From contig PWNK01000157.1 in NCBI GenBank assembly GCA_003557865.1, positions 1-34,488 on the forward strand: DNA of 34,488 nucleotides, written 5' to 3'. Within the stretch, counting starts at the first letter, position 1. Each line of letters starts with the position of its first letter. This DNA comes from Desulfonatronovibrio sp. Its GTDB lineage: Bacteria > Desulfobacterota > Desulfovibrionia > Desulfovibrionales > Desulfonatronovibrionaceae. The notes beneath the pieces were generated by a model. That model made no database searches. It was given only the letters and a program-made list of their open reading frames with translations, and was not told the DNA's origin. A program made the position numbers and the translations under genes. This document shows positions 25,703 to 34,488 of this stretch, piece by piece.

Positions 25703-26698
25703 ATGAAAAACAGCTGCTATATTGCCGGCTTCAGCTACTTCGTACCGGAAGGCGTACTGACCAACAGGGATCTTGAAAGGTTTGTGGACACCAATGATGA
25801 GTGGATTGTCTCCAGGACCGGTATCAGACAAAGACATGTTGCAGGCGGTCAGACCTGCTCAGACCTGGCTTATGAAGCATCCAGGACAGCCCTGCAGAGA
25901 TCCGGCCTGGAACCCGGAGATATTACCCACATAATTACCGCCACCTTCACTCCCGACGCATATGTTCCCAACGCCGCCTGCGTAATCATGGAAAAGCTGG
26001 GTATCAGAGGAATTCCGGCCATGGATATCAATGCCGCCTGCACGGGTTTTGTCTACGGCATCGAGCTGGCCAGGGGACTCTGCCAGTTGTCCTCTGGTTC
26101 AAGAATTCTTCTGGTGGCTTCTGAGGTGGTCACCTCCAGAATAAATTTTAAGGACAGAAGCACATCCGTTCTTTTCGGGGACGGAGCCGGTGCCTGCGTG
26201 CTTACCAGGGAGTCCCCGGGAGGGGGTATTCCCGCTGGATACATTGAGGACGTGCTTCTCAGGGCGGATGGTTCTCTTGGTCCTCTGCTGACGGTCAAAG
26301 GAGGCGGCTCGGGTTATCCTCTGGTGCTGGGGGAGACGGTGGGGGATGATTTTTTCGTCCAGATGGAGGGGCGTGAAGTATTCAAGCATGCGGTCAGATC
26401 CATGCGGGATGTATCAATGGATATTCTCAAGAAAAACAATATAACTGCTGATGACATAGACCTGTTCATACCCCATCAGGCCAACATCAGGATCATAGAA
26501 GCCCTGGCCAAGCTGATGCATGTCAAAGAAGAAAAGATTTTTGTCAATGTTCATGAATACGGCAATACATCGGCAGCTTCAGTGCCCATTGCCCTGGCCG
26601 ACGCATGGGAAAAAGGAAGGATCAGGCCGGGACAGCTGGTGCTGATGGTGGCCTTTGGGGGAGGGTTCACCTGGGGAGCAACCCTGATCCGTTTTTAA
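25703..26698 (+). CDS. fabH: Beta-ketoacyl-ACP synthase III
   Basis: SRTGIRQRHVAGGQTCSDLAYEAS...AMDINAACTGFVYGIELA...VLFGDGAGACVL...LFIPHQANIRIIEALAKL...YGNTSAASVPIALADAWEKG...FGGGFTWGATLIRF. Confidence 0.95.
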   Translation: MKNSCYIAGFSYFVPEGVLTNRDLERFVDTNDEWIVSRTGIRQRHVAGGQTCSDLAYEASRTALQRSGLEPGDITHIITATFTPDAYVPNAACVIMEKLGIRGIPAMDINAACTGFVYGIELARGLCQLSSGSRILLVASEVVTSRINFKDRSTSVLFGDGAGACVLTRESPGGGIPAGYIEDVLLRADGSLGPLLTVKGGGSGYPLVLGETVGDDFFVQMEGREVFKHAVRSMRDVSMDILKKNNITADDIDLFIPHQANIRIIEALAKLMHVKEEKIFVNVHEYGNTSAASVPIALADAWEKGRIRPGQLVLMVAFGGGFTWGATLIRF

Positions 26699-26723
26699 TT
26701 GTAATATGTGCGGAGGGTAAATC

Positions 26724-27467
26724 ATGCCTGATACTGTTAAAACAGCCCTTGTGACCGGGGGCTCCCGGGGGATAGGCCGGGCCTGCGCGGTCCGCCTGGC
26801 CAAATCAGGGTACCAGGTGTATGTCACCTATGTCAGCAGGCCTGAGCCGGCTCGGGAAACATGCAGGATAATTGAAGAAAAAGGAGGCCGGGCGGCCTGT
26901 TTTCCCCTGGATATCGGAGACAGTCAGGCCATAGTTGACTTTTTCAAGGAAAAGATCAAAGACCGGGTTTTTCTGGATGTGCTGGTGAACAATGCCGGCA
27001 TGACCATGGATGGTCTTCTGGTCCGAATGGGCCAGGAGCAGTGGGAAAAGGTCATCAGGATCAATTTGAGCGGATCATTCTTCTGCCTGCAGCAGGCCGC
27101 GAAAATCATGATGCGTCAGAAAACAGGAAGAATCGTAAACATCACCTCTGTCACCGCCCAGTCCGGCAACCCTGGGCAGGCAAACTATACCGCGTCCAAG
27201 GCAGGCCTGATTGGACTGACCAAAACCGCGGCCTTGGAGCTTGCCCCCAGAAACATAACTGTAAATGCTGTGGCTCCGGGATTCATTGAAACCGACATGA
27301 CCTCCGGGCTGAACCAGCAGATAAGGGAAAAGTATCTGGAAATGATCCCGCTCAAAAGATTTGGCTCATCAGGGGATGTTGCGGAAACTGTTGCCTTTCT
27401 GGCATCATCCGGGGCATCTTACATAACAGGTCAGGTTATTGGAGTTAACGGCGGGATGTACATTTAG
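26724..27467 (+). CDS. fabG: 3-oxoacyl-ACP reductase
   Basis: ALVTGGSRGIGRACAVRLAKSGYQV...LVNNAGMTMDGLLVRM...IVNITSVTAQSGNPGQANYTASKAGLIGLTKTAALELAPRNITVNAVAPGFIETDMT. Confidence 0.95.
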   Translation: MPDTVKTALVTGGSRGIGRACAVRLAKSGYQVYVTYVSRPEPARETCRIIEEKGGRAACFPLDIGDSQAIVDFFKEKIKDRVFLDVLVNNAGMTMDGLLVRMGQEQWEKVIRINLSGSFFCLQQAAKIMMRQKTGRIVNITSVTAQSGNPGQANYTASKAGLIGLTKTAALELAPRNITVNAVAPGFIETDMTSGLNQQIREKYLEMIPLKRFGSSGDVAETVAFLASSGASYITGQVIGVNGGMYI

Positions 27468-27619
27468 CCGGATCATAAAATGACTGCAATTTGCATGCGG
27501 GGTGCATCAAAATCAAAGCCCAGGGCAGAATCACAAAGGCTTTGGTTTGAGCGGGTCTGAAAATTACAGCAGATAATAACTGTTAACAGCTAAACGGATA
27601 TCAAAGAATAAGAAGGAGA

Positions 27620-27856
27620 ATGAAAATGTCAGTTGAGCAGAAAGTTAAAGAAATCGTTATGGAGCAGCTCGGTATTTCCGCGGATGAGGTCAAGGGTGAA
27701 TCAAAGTTTGTGGAAGACCTTGGCGCTGACTCCCTGGATCTGACCGAACTTATCATGGCCATGGAAGAGGAGTTCGATATAGAGATTGATGATGAAAAGG
27801 CTCAGGAGATTCTGACTGTCCAGGCGGCCATAGATTTTATCAAGGCCAATCAGTAG
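27620..27856 (+). CDS. acpP: Acyl carrier protein
   Basis: [72 protein letters not shown] (DSL motif). Confidence 0.97.
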   Translation: MKMSVEQKVKEIVMEQLGISADEVKGESKFVEDLGADSLDLTELIMAMEEEFDIEIDDEKAQEILTVQAAIDFIKANQ

Positions 27857-28202
27857 GCTGTCCTTTCCAAGACGGTTTTCCAAGTGATCAGGGTATGACC
27901 GGCTCGTGCCCCTGAGCTTCCTTTGTCTGTGACTTTGTCCGTCTCGGTTCTCTTTCATGAGCAGACGCCTGCCCGTTTTTCTGGTTCCATGCAGGGCATG
28001 TCTTCCGGAAGCTATATTCAGTAATCCAAACCTTGGGTTATGGGCTTTCCAGCCTTGATGAACATCAGACCGGGCCCAGACAAAGCTCAGCGCCTTCAAG
28101 GCCTGCCAAGATCAAATGCCTGGCCCGGCTCTCGCAAGTCATGGGCTGCGGGTTGAACAGGATGACCAGTCGATTATAACTCAACTCATAACCAAGGTTA
28201 TT

Positions 28203-29453
28203 ATGCAAGCACAAATGCCCCGAGTTGTGGTTACCGGGCTTTCCGCCATTACCCCCATAGGCAAAGATCTGGAAAGCAGCTGGCAGTCTCTGCTGTCAGG
28301 CAGAAGCGGTGTGGCGGAACTCACGCGTTTCGACTGTTCAAATTACGCCACAAAGATAGCCGCTGAAGTCAAGGATTTTGACACCAGTCCCTTCATGAGT
28401 GTCAAGGAGGCCCGGCGAATGGACAGGTTCTGTCATTTTGCCGTGGCTTCAGCCAAAATGCTCATGCAACACAGCGGCCTGGACAGGGATCAGATGGATA
28501 TGAGCCGGTGCGGGGCAATTATTGGCTGTGGCCTGGGAGGGCTTGAGACAATTGAGGATTTTCATACCAAGCTTCTCCAGTCAGGTCCCAAAAGGATTTC
28601 TCCCTTTTATATTCCGCTGCTTATCGCCAACATGGCCGCCGGGCAGATATCCATGGTCACCGGGGCCAGAGGTCCCAATCTGGCTACTACTTCAGCCTGT
28701 GCTTCAGGTCTGCATGGCATTGGGTATGCTTTCTCTGATATCAGGCTTGGCCGGGCCCAAGCCATGATCTGCGGAGGTGTTGAATCGACCATCACCCCCA
28801 TGGCTGTATCAGGGTTTAACGCCATGAAGGCGCTTTCCACCAGTAATGAATCCCCGGAAAAAGCCAGCCGGCCTTTTGATCTTCATCGCAACGGCTTTGT
28901 CATCGGGGAGGGCAGCGGCCTGCTGCTGCTTGAAACACTGGACAGCGCCCTGGAAAGGGGAGCGACAATTTATGCTGAAGTGGTAGGTTTCGGGGCCTCG
29001 GCAGACGCTTTTCACATGACCGCTCCGGATGAATCCGGGCAGGGCATGGCCCTGGCCATGAAGCAGGCCCTTAACGAAGCCGGTGTTGCCCCGGAACAGG
29101 TTGAACATATAAACGCCCACGGTACGTCCACCAAGCTCAACGATGCCTCTGAAACCCGCGCCGTCAAGGAAGTTTTCGGCAGGCATGCCTACGATATGCT
29201 CCTGACTGCCAACAAATCCATGATCGGGCACAGCCTGGGTGCTGCCGGGGGAATTGAGAGCGTATTCAGCGTCCTGAGCCTCTATTACTCTAAGATTCCT
29301 GGGACCATCAACCTTGAAACACCAGATCCTGAATGTGACCTTGATTATTGCGCCCATGGGACAGTTTCCCGGAAAATAAGGTTTGCCCTGTGCAATTCTT
29401 TTGGTTTCGGAGGCACAAACGCCTCCATCCTTTTTAAAGAATTTGAAAAATAA
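28203..29453 (+). CDS. fabF: Beta-ketoacyl-ACP synthase II
   Basis: MPRVVVTGLSAITPIGKDLESSWQSLLSGRSGV...TTSACASGLHGIGYA...HINAHGTSTKLNDASE...MIGHSLGAAGGIESVFSVL...NSFGFGGTNASILF. Start placed near 28203/28215 rather than the listed 28116. Confidence 0.95.
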   Translation: MQAQMPRVVVTGLSAITPIGKDLESSWQSLLSGRSGVAELTRFDCSNYATKIAAEVKDFDTSPFMSVKEARRMDRFCHFAVASAKMLMQHSGLDRDQMDMSRCGAIIGCGLGGLETIEDFHTKLLQSGPKRISPFYIPLLIANMAAGQISMVTGARGPNLATTSACASGLHGIGYAFSDIRLGRAQAMICGGVESTITPMAVSGFNAMKALSTSNESPEKASRPFDLHRNGFVIGEGSGLLLLETLDSALERGATIYAEVVGFGASADAFHMTAPDESGQGMALAMKQALNEAGVAPEQVEHINAHGTSTKLNDASETRAVKEVFGRHAYDMLLTANKSMIGHSLGAAGGIESVFSVLSLYYSKIPGTINLETPDPECDLDYCAHGTVSRKIRFALCNSFGFGGTNASILFKEFEK

Positions 29454-29477
29454 TTTAAAAATATAACCAGGACCGTG

Positions 29478-30728
29478 ATGACCATGAATATGCAGGAACT
29501 CAAAAGTCTAGACCCTGAAGTATACAGGGCCATAGAGCTGGAGGAACAGAGGCAGCTGTTCAAGCTGGAGCTTATTGCCTCGGAGAATTTTACTTCCCCG
29601 GCTGTCCGCCAGGCCATGGGGAGCGTCATGACCCATAAATACGCAGAAGGATACCCTGGGAAAAGATATTACGGGGGATGCGAATATGTGGACCTGGCAG
29701 AGGATCTGGCCAGAGACAGGGCCAGGGAAATCTTCCAGGCCGAATATGCCAATGTCCAGCCTCACTCAGGATCCCAGGCCAATATGGGAGTATATTTCGG
29801 TTTTCTCAAGCCGGGGGACACTGTTCTGGGTATGGATCTTTCCCATGGGGGTCATCTGACTCACGGCAGCCCGGTCAATTTTTCAGGAAAGCTGTATAAT
29901 GTTGTCTTTTACGGTGTCCAAAAGGAGACCGGGCATATTGATTACCACCAGGTGGAAGCCATGGCAATGGAACACAGGCCGGCCATGATAATTGCTGGAG
30001 CCAGCGCTTATCCCCGGAGCATCGACTTCAGACGTTTCCGGGAGATCGCGGACCAGGCAGGGGCCAGGCTCATGGTGGACATGGCCCATATAGCGGGGCT
30101 TATTGCCGCCGGACTGCACCCTTCGCCGGTGGGTCAGGCCCACTTCATTACCACCACCACCCACAAGACCCTGCGTGGTCCCAGGGGAGGAATGATCCTC
30201 AGTTCAGAGGAGTTTGGCAGGACCCTTAATTCCCAGATTTTTCCGGGAATTCAGGGAGGGCCGCTGATGCATGTCATTGCGGCCAAGGCAGTGGCTTTTG
30301 GTGAGGCGCTCAAGCCTGAGTTCTCCAGGTATCAGAAAACAGTCGTGGACAATGCCGTCAGGATGGCCGCGTTATTGACCGAAGCCGGTTTTGACCTGGT
30401 TTCAGGAGGCACGGACAACCATCTCATACTAATTGATCTGACCAATCAGAATATTACCGGCAAGGATGCTGAAGTGGCCCTGGATAAAGCCGGGATCACG
30501 GTCAACAAAAATACCGTGCCCTTTGAGACTAAATCGCCCTTTGTCACTTCAGGCATCAGACTGGGAACTCCTGCACTGACCACCAGAGGAATGAATCCCG
30601 AGCACATGGAAAATATTGTTTCCTGGATAATCGACGCTCTCAGCAGCTATGAAGATGACCAACGTCTGAAAAGAATCAGTCAGGAAGTGAAAAAGTTCGC
30701 TGAACAGTTTCCTCTTTTCGCGTGGTGA
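29478..30728 (+). CDS. glyA: Serine hydroxymethyltransferase
   Basis: [42 protein letters not shown]...[11 protein letters not shown]...[17 protein letters not shown]...[16 protein letters not shown]. Confidence 0.96.
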   Translation: MTMNMQELKSLDPEVYRAIELEEQRQLFKLELIASENFTSPAVRQAMGSVMTHKYAEGYPGKRYYGGCEYVDLAEDLARDRAREIFQAEYANVQPHSGSQANMGVYFGFLKPGDTVLGMDLSHGGHLTHGSPVNFSGKLYNVVFYGVQKETGHIDYHQVEAMAMEHRPAMIIAGASAYPRSIDFRRFREIADQAGARLMVDMAHIAGLIAAGLHPSPVGQAHFITTTTHKTLRGPRGGMILSSEEFGRTLNSQIFPGIQGGPLMHVIAAKAVAFGEALKPEFSRYQKTVVDNAVRMAALLTEAGFDLVSGGTDNHLILIDLTNQNITGKDAEVALDKAGITVNKNTVPFETKSPFVTSGIRLGTPALTTRGMNPEHMENIVSWIIDALSSYEDDQRLKRISQEVKKFAEQFPLFAW

Positions 30729-30755
30729 TCATCAGCATAAATCAAGTTTTTAGAC

Positions 30756-31265
30756 ATGGGACACGGCTGGATAACCCGGCCGTGGATGACTGTGGGGACG
30801 CCCTTGAATCAGCAAAGACTTTCCTGGGATGAATACTACATGCGCATCACCCACATGGTGTCTGAGCGCTCCACCTGTCTGAGAAGAAAGGTAGGGGCCC
30901 TGGCAGTCAAGGACAAGCGCATCCTGGCCACCGGCTATAATGGCCCCCCTGCCGGACTGAGACATTGTCATGAAACAGGATGCATCCGTGAAAAAATGGG
31001 AATTCCCTCGGGACAGCGTCATGAACTCTGCCGGGGGCTGCACGCCGAGCAGAATATAATTATCCAGGCCGCGGTCCACGGGATAAGCATTTCCGGTTCC
31101 AGCATCTACTGCACCACCCAGCCCTGCCTGATCTGCACCAAAATGCTCATAAACTGTAAAGTGGAAAACATCTACTTCTCAGAGGGGTATCCTGACGATC
31201 TTGCCCGGGATATGCTCTTAGAAGCAGGAGTAAATTTCAGGCTGATGTCCCGTGAACCTGAGTGA
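30756..31265 (+). CDS. dCMP deaminase-like cytidine deaminase (ComEB-like)
   Basis: [50 protein letters not shown]...[43 protein letters not shown]; start uncertain (30756 or 30786). Confidence 0.9.
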   Translation: MGHGWITRPWMTVGTPLNQQRLSWDEYYMRITHMVSERSTCLRRKVGALAVKDKRILATGYNGPPAGLRHCHETGCIREKMGIPSGQRHELCRGLHAEQNIIIQAAVHGISISGSSIYCTTQPCLICTKMLINCKVENIYFSEGYPDDLARDMLLEAGVNFRLMSREPE

Positions 31266-32382
31266 ATTTATGCTTAGAGCCGTTGCCCTGGCGGAAAAGG
31301 GCAAGGGCAGAACCCAGCCTAATCCCTGTGTTGGTGCCCTGATAATTGCCGGTGAAGAAATTGTCGGCCGTGGATACCACCGGTCTTTCGGGGCGGATCA
31401 CGCAGAAGTGGAAGCAATTAAAGACGCTCTTTCCAAAGGCTATGACCTGTCAGGATGCACCCTGCTGGTCACCCTGGAACCATGCAACCACCAAGGCAAA
31501 ACACCTCCCTGCACCAGGGCCATCCTGAAATCTGGAATCAGAAGGGTGGTCATAGGAGCCATGGATCCCAACAGGGAGGTTTCCGGAGGAGGCGCCCGGT
31601 TTCTGGCCGGTTCAGGGGTCAAGGTTGCCGCGGGGATTGAAGAACAGGCCTGTCTGGATCTGATTGCCGACTTTATTGTCTGGCAGCGGACCACAAGATC
31701 GTACCTCTATCTTAAAATGGCTTCAACCCTGGATGGAAGAATCGCTACCAGGGAAGGGCATTCCAGGTGGGTTACCTGCGACGCTTCCAGGAAAAAGGTC
31801 CATCAGCTGCGTTCCATGGTGGGGGCGGTTATTATTGGCGGCAATACCTTTTACCGGGATAATCCCAGGCTTACCTGCAGAGGGCTTGAAAACAGGCATC
31901 AGCCACTGAGCATAGTGGTTACTTCAAGGCTGCCTGAGACGGACATGGACTTTTTTCTGCTCAGGCAAAGGCCGGAACAGACAGTTTTCTGGACAGATCA
32001 TAAAACATCTAATTCAGCCGCGGCCCAGAGACTCAATGACCTGGGGTGTCAGGTTGTGGGCCTTGACTCAGATCACAGGGGACTGGATCTATGCCGGGGA
32101 CTTGTCTGGCTCCGGCAGGATAAAAAGATTTACAGTGCCATGTGCGAGGGTGGAGGCATGCTGGGCATGAGTTTTATTCAGGCCAATCTTGCCGATGAGC
32201 TGTGGCATTTCATAGCCTTGAAAATCCTGGGGGATGATCAGGCTGTTCCGGTGTACAGCGGCCGGCGTCCCAGGTTCATGCATGAAGCAATACCATTGCG
32301 TGTCAGCCGGACCATGATCATTGGCGATGACCTCTGGCTGAGGCTTTTTCCACAGGAGAGGCCATTGCCGGAAGGCAGTTAA
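31252..32382 (+). CDS. ribD: Bifunctional diaminohydroxyphosphoribosylaminopyrimidine deaminase / 5-amino-6-(5-phosphoribosylamino)uracil reductase
   Basis: [25 protein letters not shown]...[10 protein letters not shown]...[22 protein letters not shown]...[25 protein letters not shown]. Confidence 0.95.
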   Translation: MNLSEFMLRAVALAEKGKGRTQPNPCVGALIIAGEEIVGRGYHRSFGADHAEVEAIKDALSKGYDLSGCTLLVTLEPCNHQGKTPPCTRAILKSGIRRVVIGAMDPNREVSGGGARFLAGSGVKVAAGIEEQACLDLIADFIVWQRTTRSYLYLKMASTLDGRIATREGHSRWVTCDASRKKVHQLRSMVGAVIIGGNTFYRDNPRLTCRGLENRHQPLSIVVTSRLPETDMDFFLLRQRPEQTVFWTDHKTSNSAAAQRLNDLGCQVVGLDSDHRGLDLCRGLVWLRQDKKIYSAMCEGGGMLGMSFIQANLADELWHFIALKILGDDQAVPVYSGRRPRFMHEAIPLRVSRTMIIGDDLWLRLFPQERPLPEGS

Positions 32383-32468
32383 ATGGTTATGGGTAAAGTT
32401 CTTGTTCTGAGCCCGGCCCATACAGGTCTGACTCAAGCCTGTATTTCCTGGGGATGAAAACAAAACAG

Positions 32469-33143
32469 ATGTTTACAGGAATTATTCAGACTACGGGTGT
32501 TGTTTCCAGCCTGGAAATAAAAGGCCCTGAAACCAGGATGCGCATTGCACCGATCCGTCCGTTTCAGGCTTTGAGCCGCGGGGAGAGCATAGCAGTCAAC
32601 GGAGTCTGCCTGACTGTTGAAGATTTCACAAGGGAATGGTTCCATGTCTACGCTTCCAGCCAGACTATGAAGGTCACCAATCTCGGTTTTCTGAAGCAGG
32701 GGCAGAAGGTTAACCTGGAAAGAGCTCTGAGTATGGGGGATCGTCTGGGGGGCCATCTTGTATCCGGGCATGTGGACTGTCTGGCAGCTGTGATTTCCGC
32801 TGAAGACGACGGAGAATCCAGGATCTATCACCTCTCTTTCCCGGAGGAATATTCAGGCCAGATAATTGACAAGGGATCTGTAGCCCTGGACGGGATCAGC
32901 CTGACAGTTATCAGTTGCGGGCCAGATAATCTCAAGGTAAACATAATCCCGGCCACCAGGAAAGAAACAACCGTTTCACAGTGGAAAATGGGTGCCAAGG
33001 TGAATATGGAAACGGATATGATCGGAAAGTATGTGCAAAAGACGCTCAGATCAGGAGCCGGTCAGGTTAAAGACCGCAAACCAGGGAGCGGGATTACCGG
33101 AGATTTTTTGAGGGAGCACGGCTTTTTTCCGGGAGGAAATTAA
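32469..33143 (+). CDS. ribE: Riboflavin synthase, alpha chain
   Basis: MFTGIIQTTGVVSSLE...SIAVNGVCLTVEDF...LGGHLVSGHVDC...KGSVALDGISLTVISCG...VNMETDMIGKYVQK. Confidence 0.95.
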   Translation: MFTGIIQTTGVVSSLEIKGPETRMRIAPIRPFQALSRGESIAVNGVCLTVEDFTREWFHVYASSQTMKVTNLGFLKQGQKVNLERALSMGDRLGGHLVSGHVDCLAAVISAEDDGESRIYHLSFPEEYSGQIIDKGSVALDGISLTVISCGPDNLKVNIIPATRKETTVSQWKMGAKVNMETDMIGKYVQKTLRSGAGQVKDRKPGSGITGDFLREHGFFPGGN

Positions 33144-33397
33144 ATGCTCGCTAATATGTTGTAATTTTCGGCTTTTACCCGGATAGCTATTTAAGTTCAA
33201 AGTCATTGAAAATTATCAGGGTTGTTGATGTGGATGTTGAGAACCATGGCAATGGGTTTATATAATAAAGGGAATGCAGAAGAGCATTTGATTGTCAAGG
33301 CGATCAACAGGTTGTATTTTTGGGATTAATCAGTCAGATACAGGGAAGAATTCCATTTACCGGTGCTGCTGACACAATTGAAAAATGAGGATGAAAA

Positions 33398-34488
33398 ATG
33401 TCCATTTGCCGAATTGAGGAAGCTATTGAGGAAATTAAGCAGGGCAGGATGGTCATCCTGGTGGATGACGAGGACCGTGAAAATGAGGGTGATCTGACCA
33501 TTGCCGCGGAAAAAGTCACCCCTGAGGTCATAAATTTCATGGCCAAGCATGGCCGCGGCCTTATCTGCCTGGCTTTGGCCCCTGAGTGGGTGGACAGACT
33601 TGGCCTGCCTCTGATGGCCACCAAGAACACCTCCAAGTTCGGGACGGCCTTTACCGTATCCATTGAGGCGGCCAAAGGGGTAACCACCGGCATCTCAGCT
33701 TACGACAGGTCTACGACTATTCTCACTGCCATCCAGGATGATGTTGCTCCGGAGGACATATCCACCCCGGGCCATGTCTTTCCTCTGAGGGCCAAAAAGG
33801 GAGGGGTGCTGGTCAGGGCAGGGCAGACCGAAGGCAGCGTGGATCTGGCCCGACTGGCCGGCTTCAAGCCCGGAGCCGTAATCTGCGAGATCATGCGCGA
33901 CGACGGAAATATGGCCCGGATGCCTGATCTGCAGAAATTCGCCCAGGAACACGGCATCAGGATATGCACCATAGAGGATCTGATCCGCTACCGGGCCAGG
34001 TTTGACTCCATGGTCAAAAGGGTTGCCGAGTCCAGCCTGCCCACCTGTTTCGGGGATTTCAGGGCCATAGCCTTTGAAAGCCAGACTGATAATCATACCC
34101 ATATCGCATTGGTCAAGGGTAAAATTGAAAAGGATGAACCCATTCTTGTCCGGGTGCACAGTCAATGCCTGACAGGAGACGTGTTCGGTTCTCTTCGCTG
34201 CGACTGCGGCAATCAGCTCAGGGCTGCCATGCAGATGGTGGACAGGGAAGGCAAGGGGGTTATACTCTACATGAGCCAGGAAGGAAGAGGGATAGGTCTG
34301 GCCAACAAGATTAAGGCCTATAACCTCCAGGACAAGGGCAAGGATACTGTTGAGGCCAACGAAGCTCTGGGCTTTGCTCCTGATCTGCGCGATTACGGTA
34401 TAGGGGCACAGATTCTGGCTGATCTGGGGCTGAGCACCATCCGTCTGCTGACGAATAATCCCCGCAAGATCGTGGGACTGGATGGTTA
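33398..34488 (+). CDS. ribBA: Bifunctional 3,4-dihydroxy-2-butanone-4-phosphate synthase / GTP cyclohydrolase II (3' truncated by window)
   Basis: Translated from ATG 33398: [40 protein letters not shown]...; later [21 protein letters not shown] and [37 protein letters not shown]; open at the window end, so absent from the ORF track. Confidence 0.95.
   Translation, partial: MSICRIEEAIEEIKQGRMVILVDDEDRENEGDLTIAAEKVTPEVINFMAKHGRGLICLALAPEWVDRLGLPLMATKNTSKFGTAFTVSIEAAKGVTTGISAYDRSTTILTAIQDDVAPEDISTPGHVFPLRAKKGGVLVRAGQTEGSVDLARLAGFKPGAVICEIMRDDGNMARMPDLQKFAQEHGIRICTIEDLIRYRARFDSMVKRVAESSLPTCFGDFRAIAFESQTDNHTHIALVKGKIEKDEPILVRVHSQCLTGDVFGSLRCDCGNQLRAAMQMVDREGKGVILYMSQEGRGIGLANKIKAYNLQDKGKDTVEANEALGFAPDLRDYGIGAQILADLGLSTIRLLTNNPRKIVGLDG

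Noticed and set aside
33144-33397. FMN riboswitch upstream of ribBA or in the rib cluster
   Set aside because: I found no RFN-element conserved core in the ribE-ribBA gap; a covariance-model search would be the definitive test.

Overview
The window reads as a chromosomal segment from a Desulfovibrionales-like (Desulfobacterota) bacterium; this taxonomic guess rests on gene content and order only. From left to right it holds: a REP-like inverted repeat; a two-component signalling cluster (Cache/HAMP/PAS histidine kinase, response regulator, REC-PAS-HK-REC hybrid kinase); a class III nucleotide cyclase on the minus strand; tRNA-Ala(GGC); hisF; a DUF1622-like membrane protein on the minus strand; a thioredoxin-like / tiny CXXC protein / 4Fe-4S membrane protein cluster; an aromatic amino acid supra-operon (archaeal-type ADTH synthase and DHQ synthase II, pheA, aroA, tyrA, then trpEGDCFBA); rpmB on the minus strand; yceD-rpmF-plsX-fabH-fabG-acpP-fabF; glyA; a dCMP-deaminase-like gene; and ribD-ribE-ribBA, with ribBA truncated by the window end. 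The most interesting signal is an unlisted 30-codon ORF at 10419..10511, just upstream of the aromatic operon. It encodes MFNDTLNFSHADFYFWYFYFNRACGLEGEV, with eight consecutive aromatic codons (F-Y-F-W-Y-F-Y-F) covering Phe, Tyr and Trp. It is followed by a strong intrinsic terminator and an 11-bp alternative antiterminator pairing, which together look like a ribosome-mediated attenuator sensing all three aromatic amino acids. Other structures not explained by genes include two copies of a ~190-bp structured repeat, a 171-bp near-palindrome downstream of trpA, a ~149-bp element with 14-bp terminal inverted repeats inside the trp operon, and a missed 47-aa ORF (CD1871A-like).
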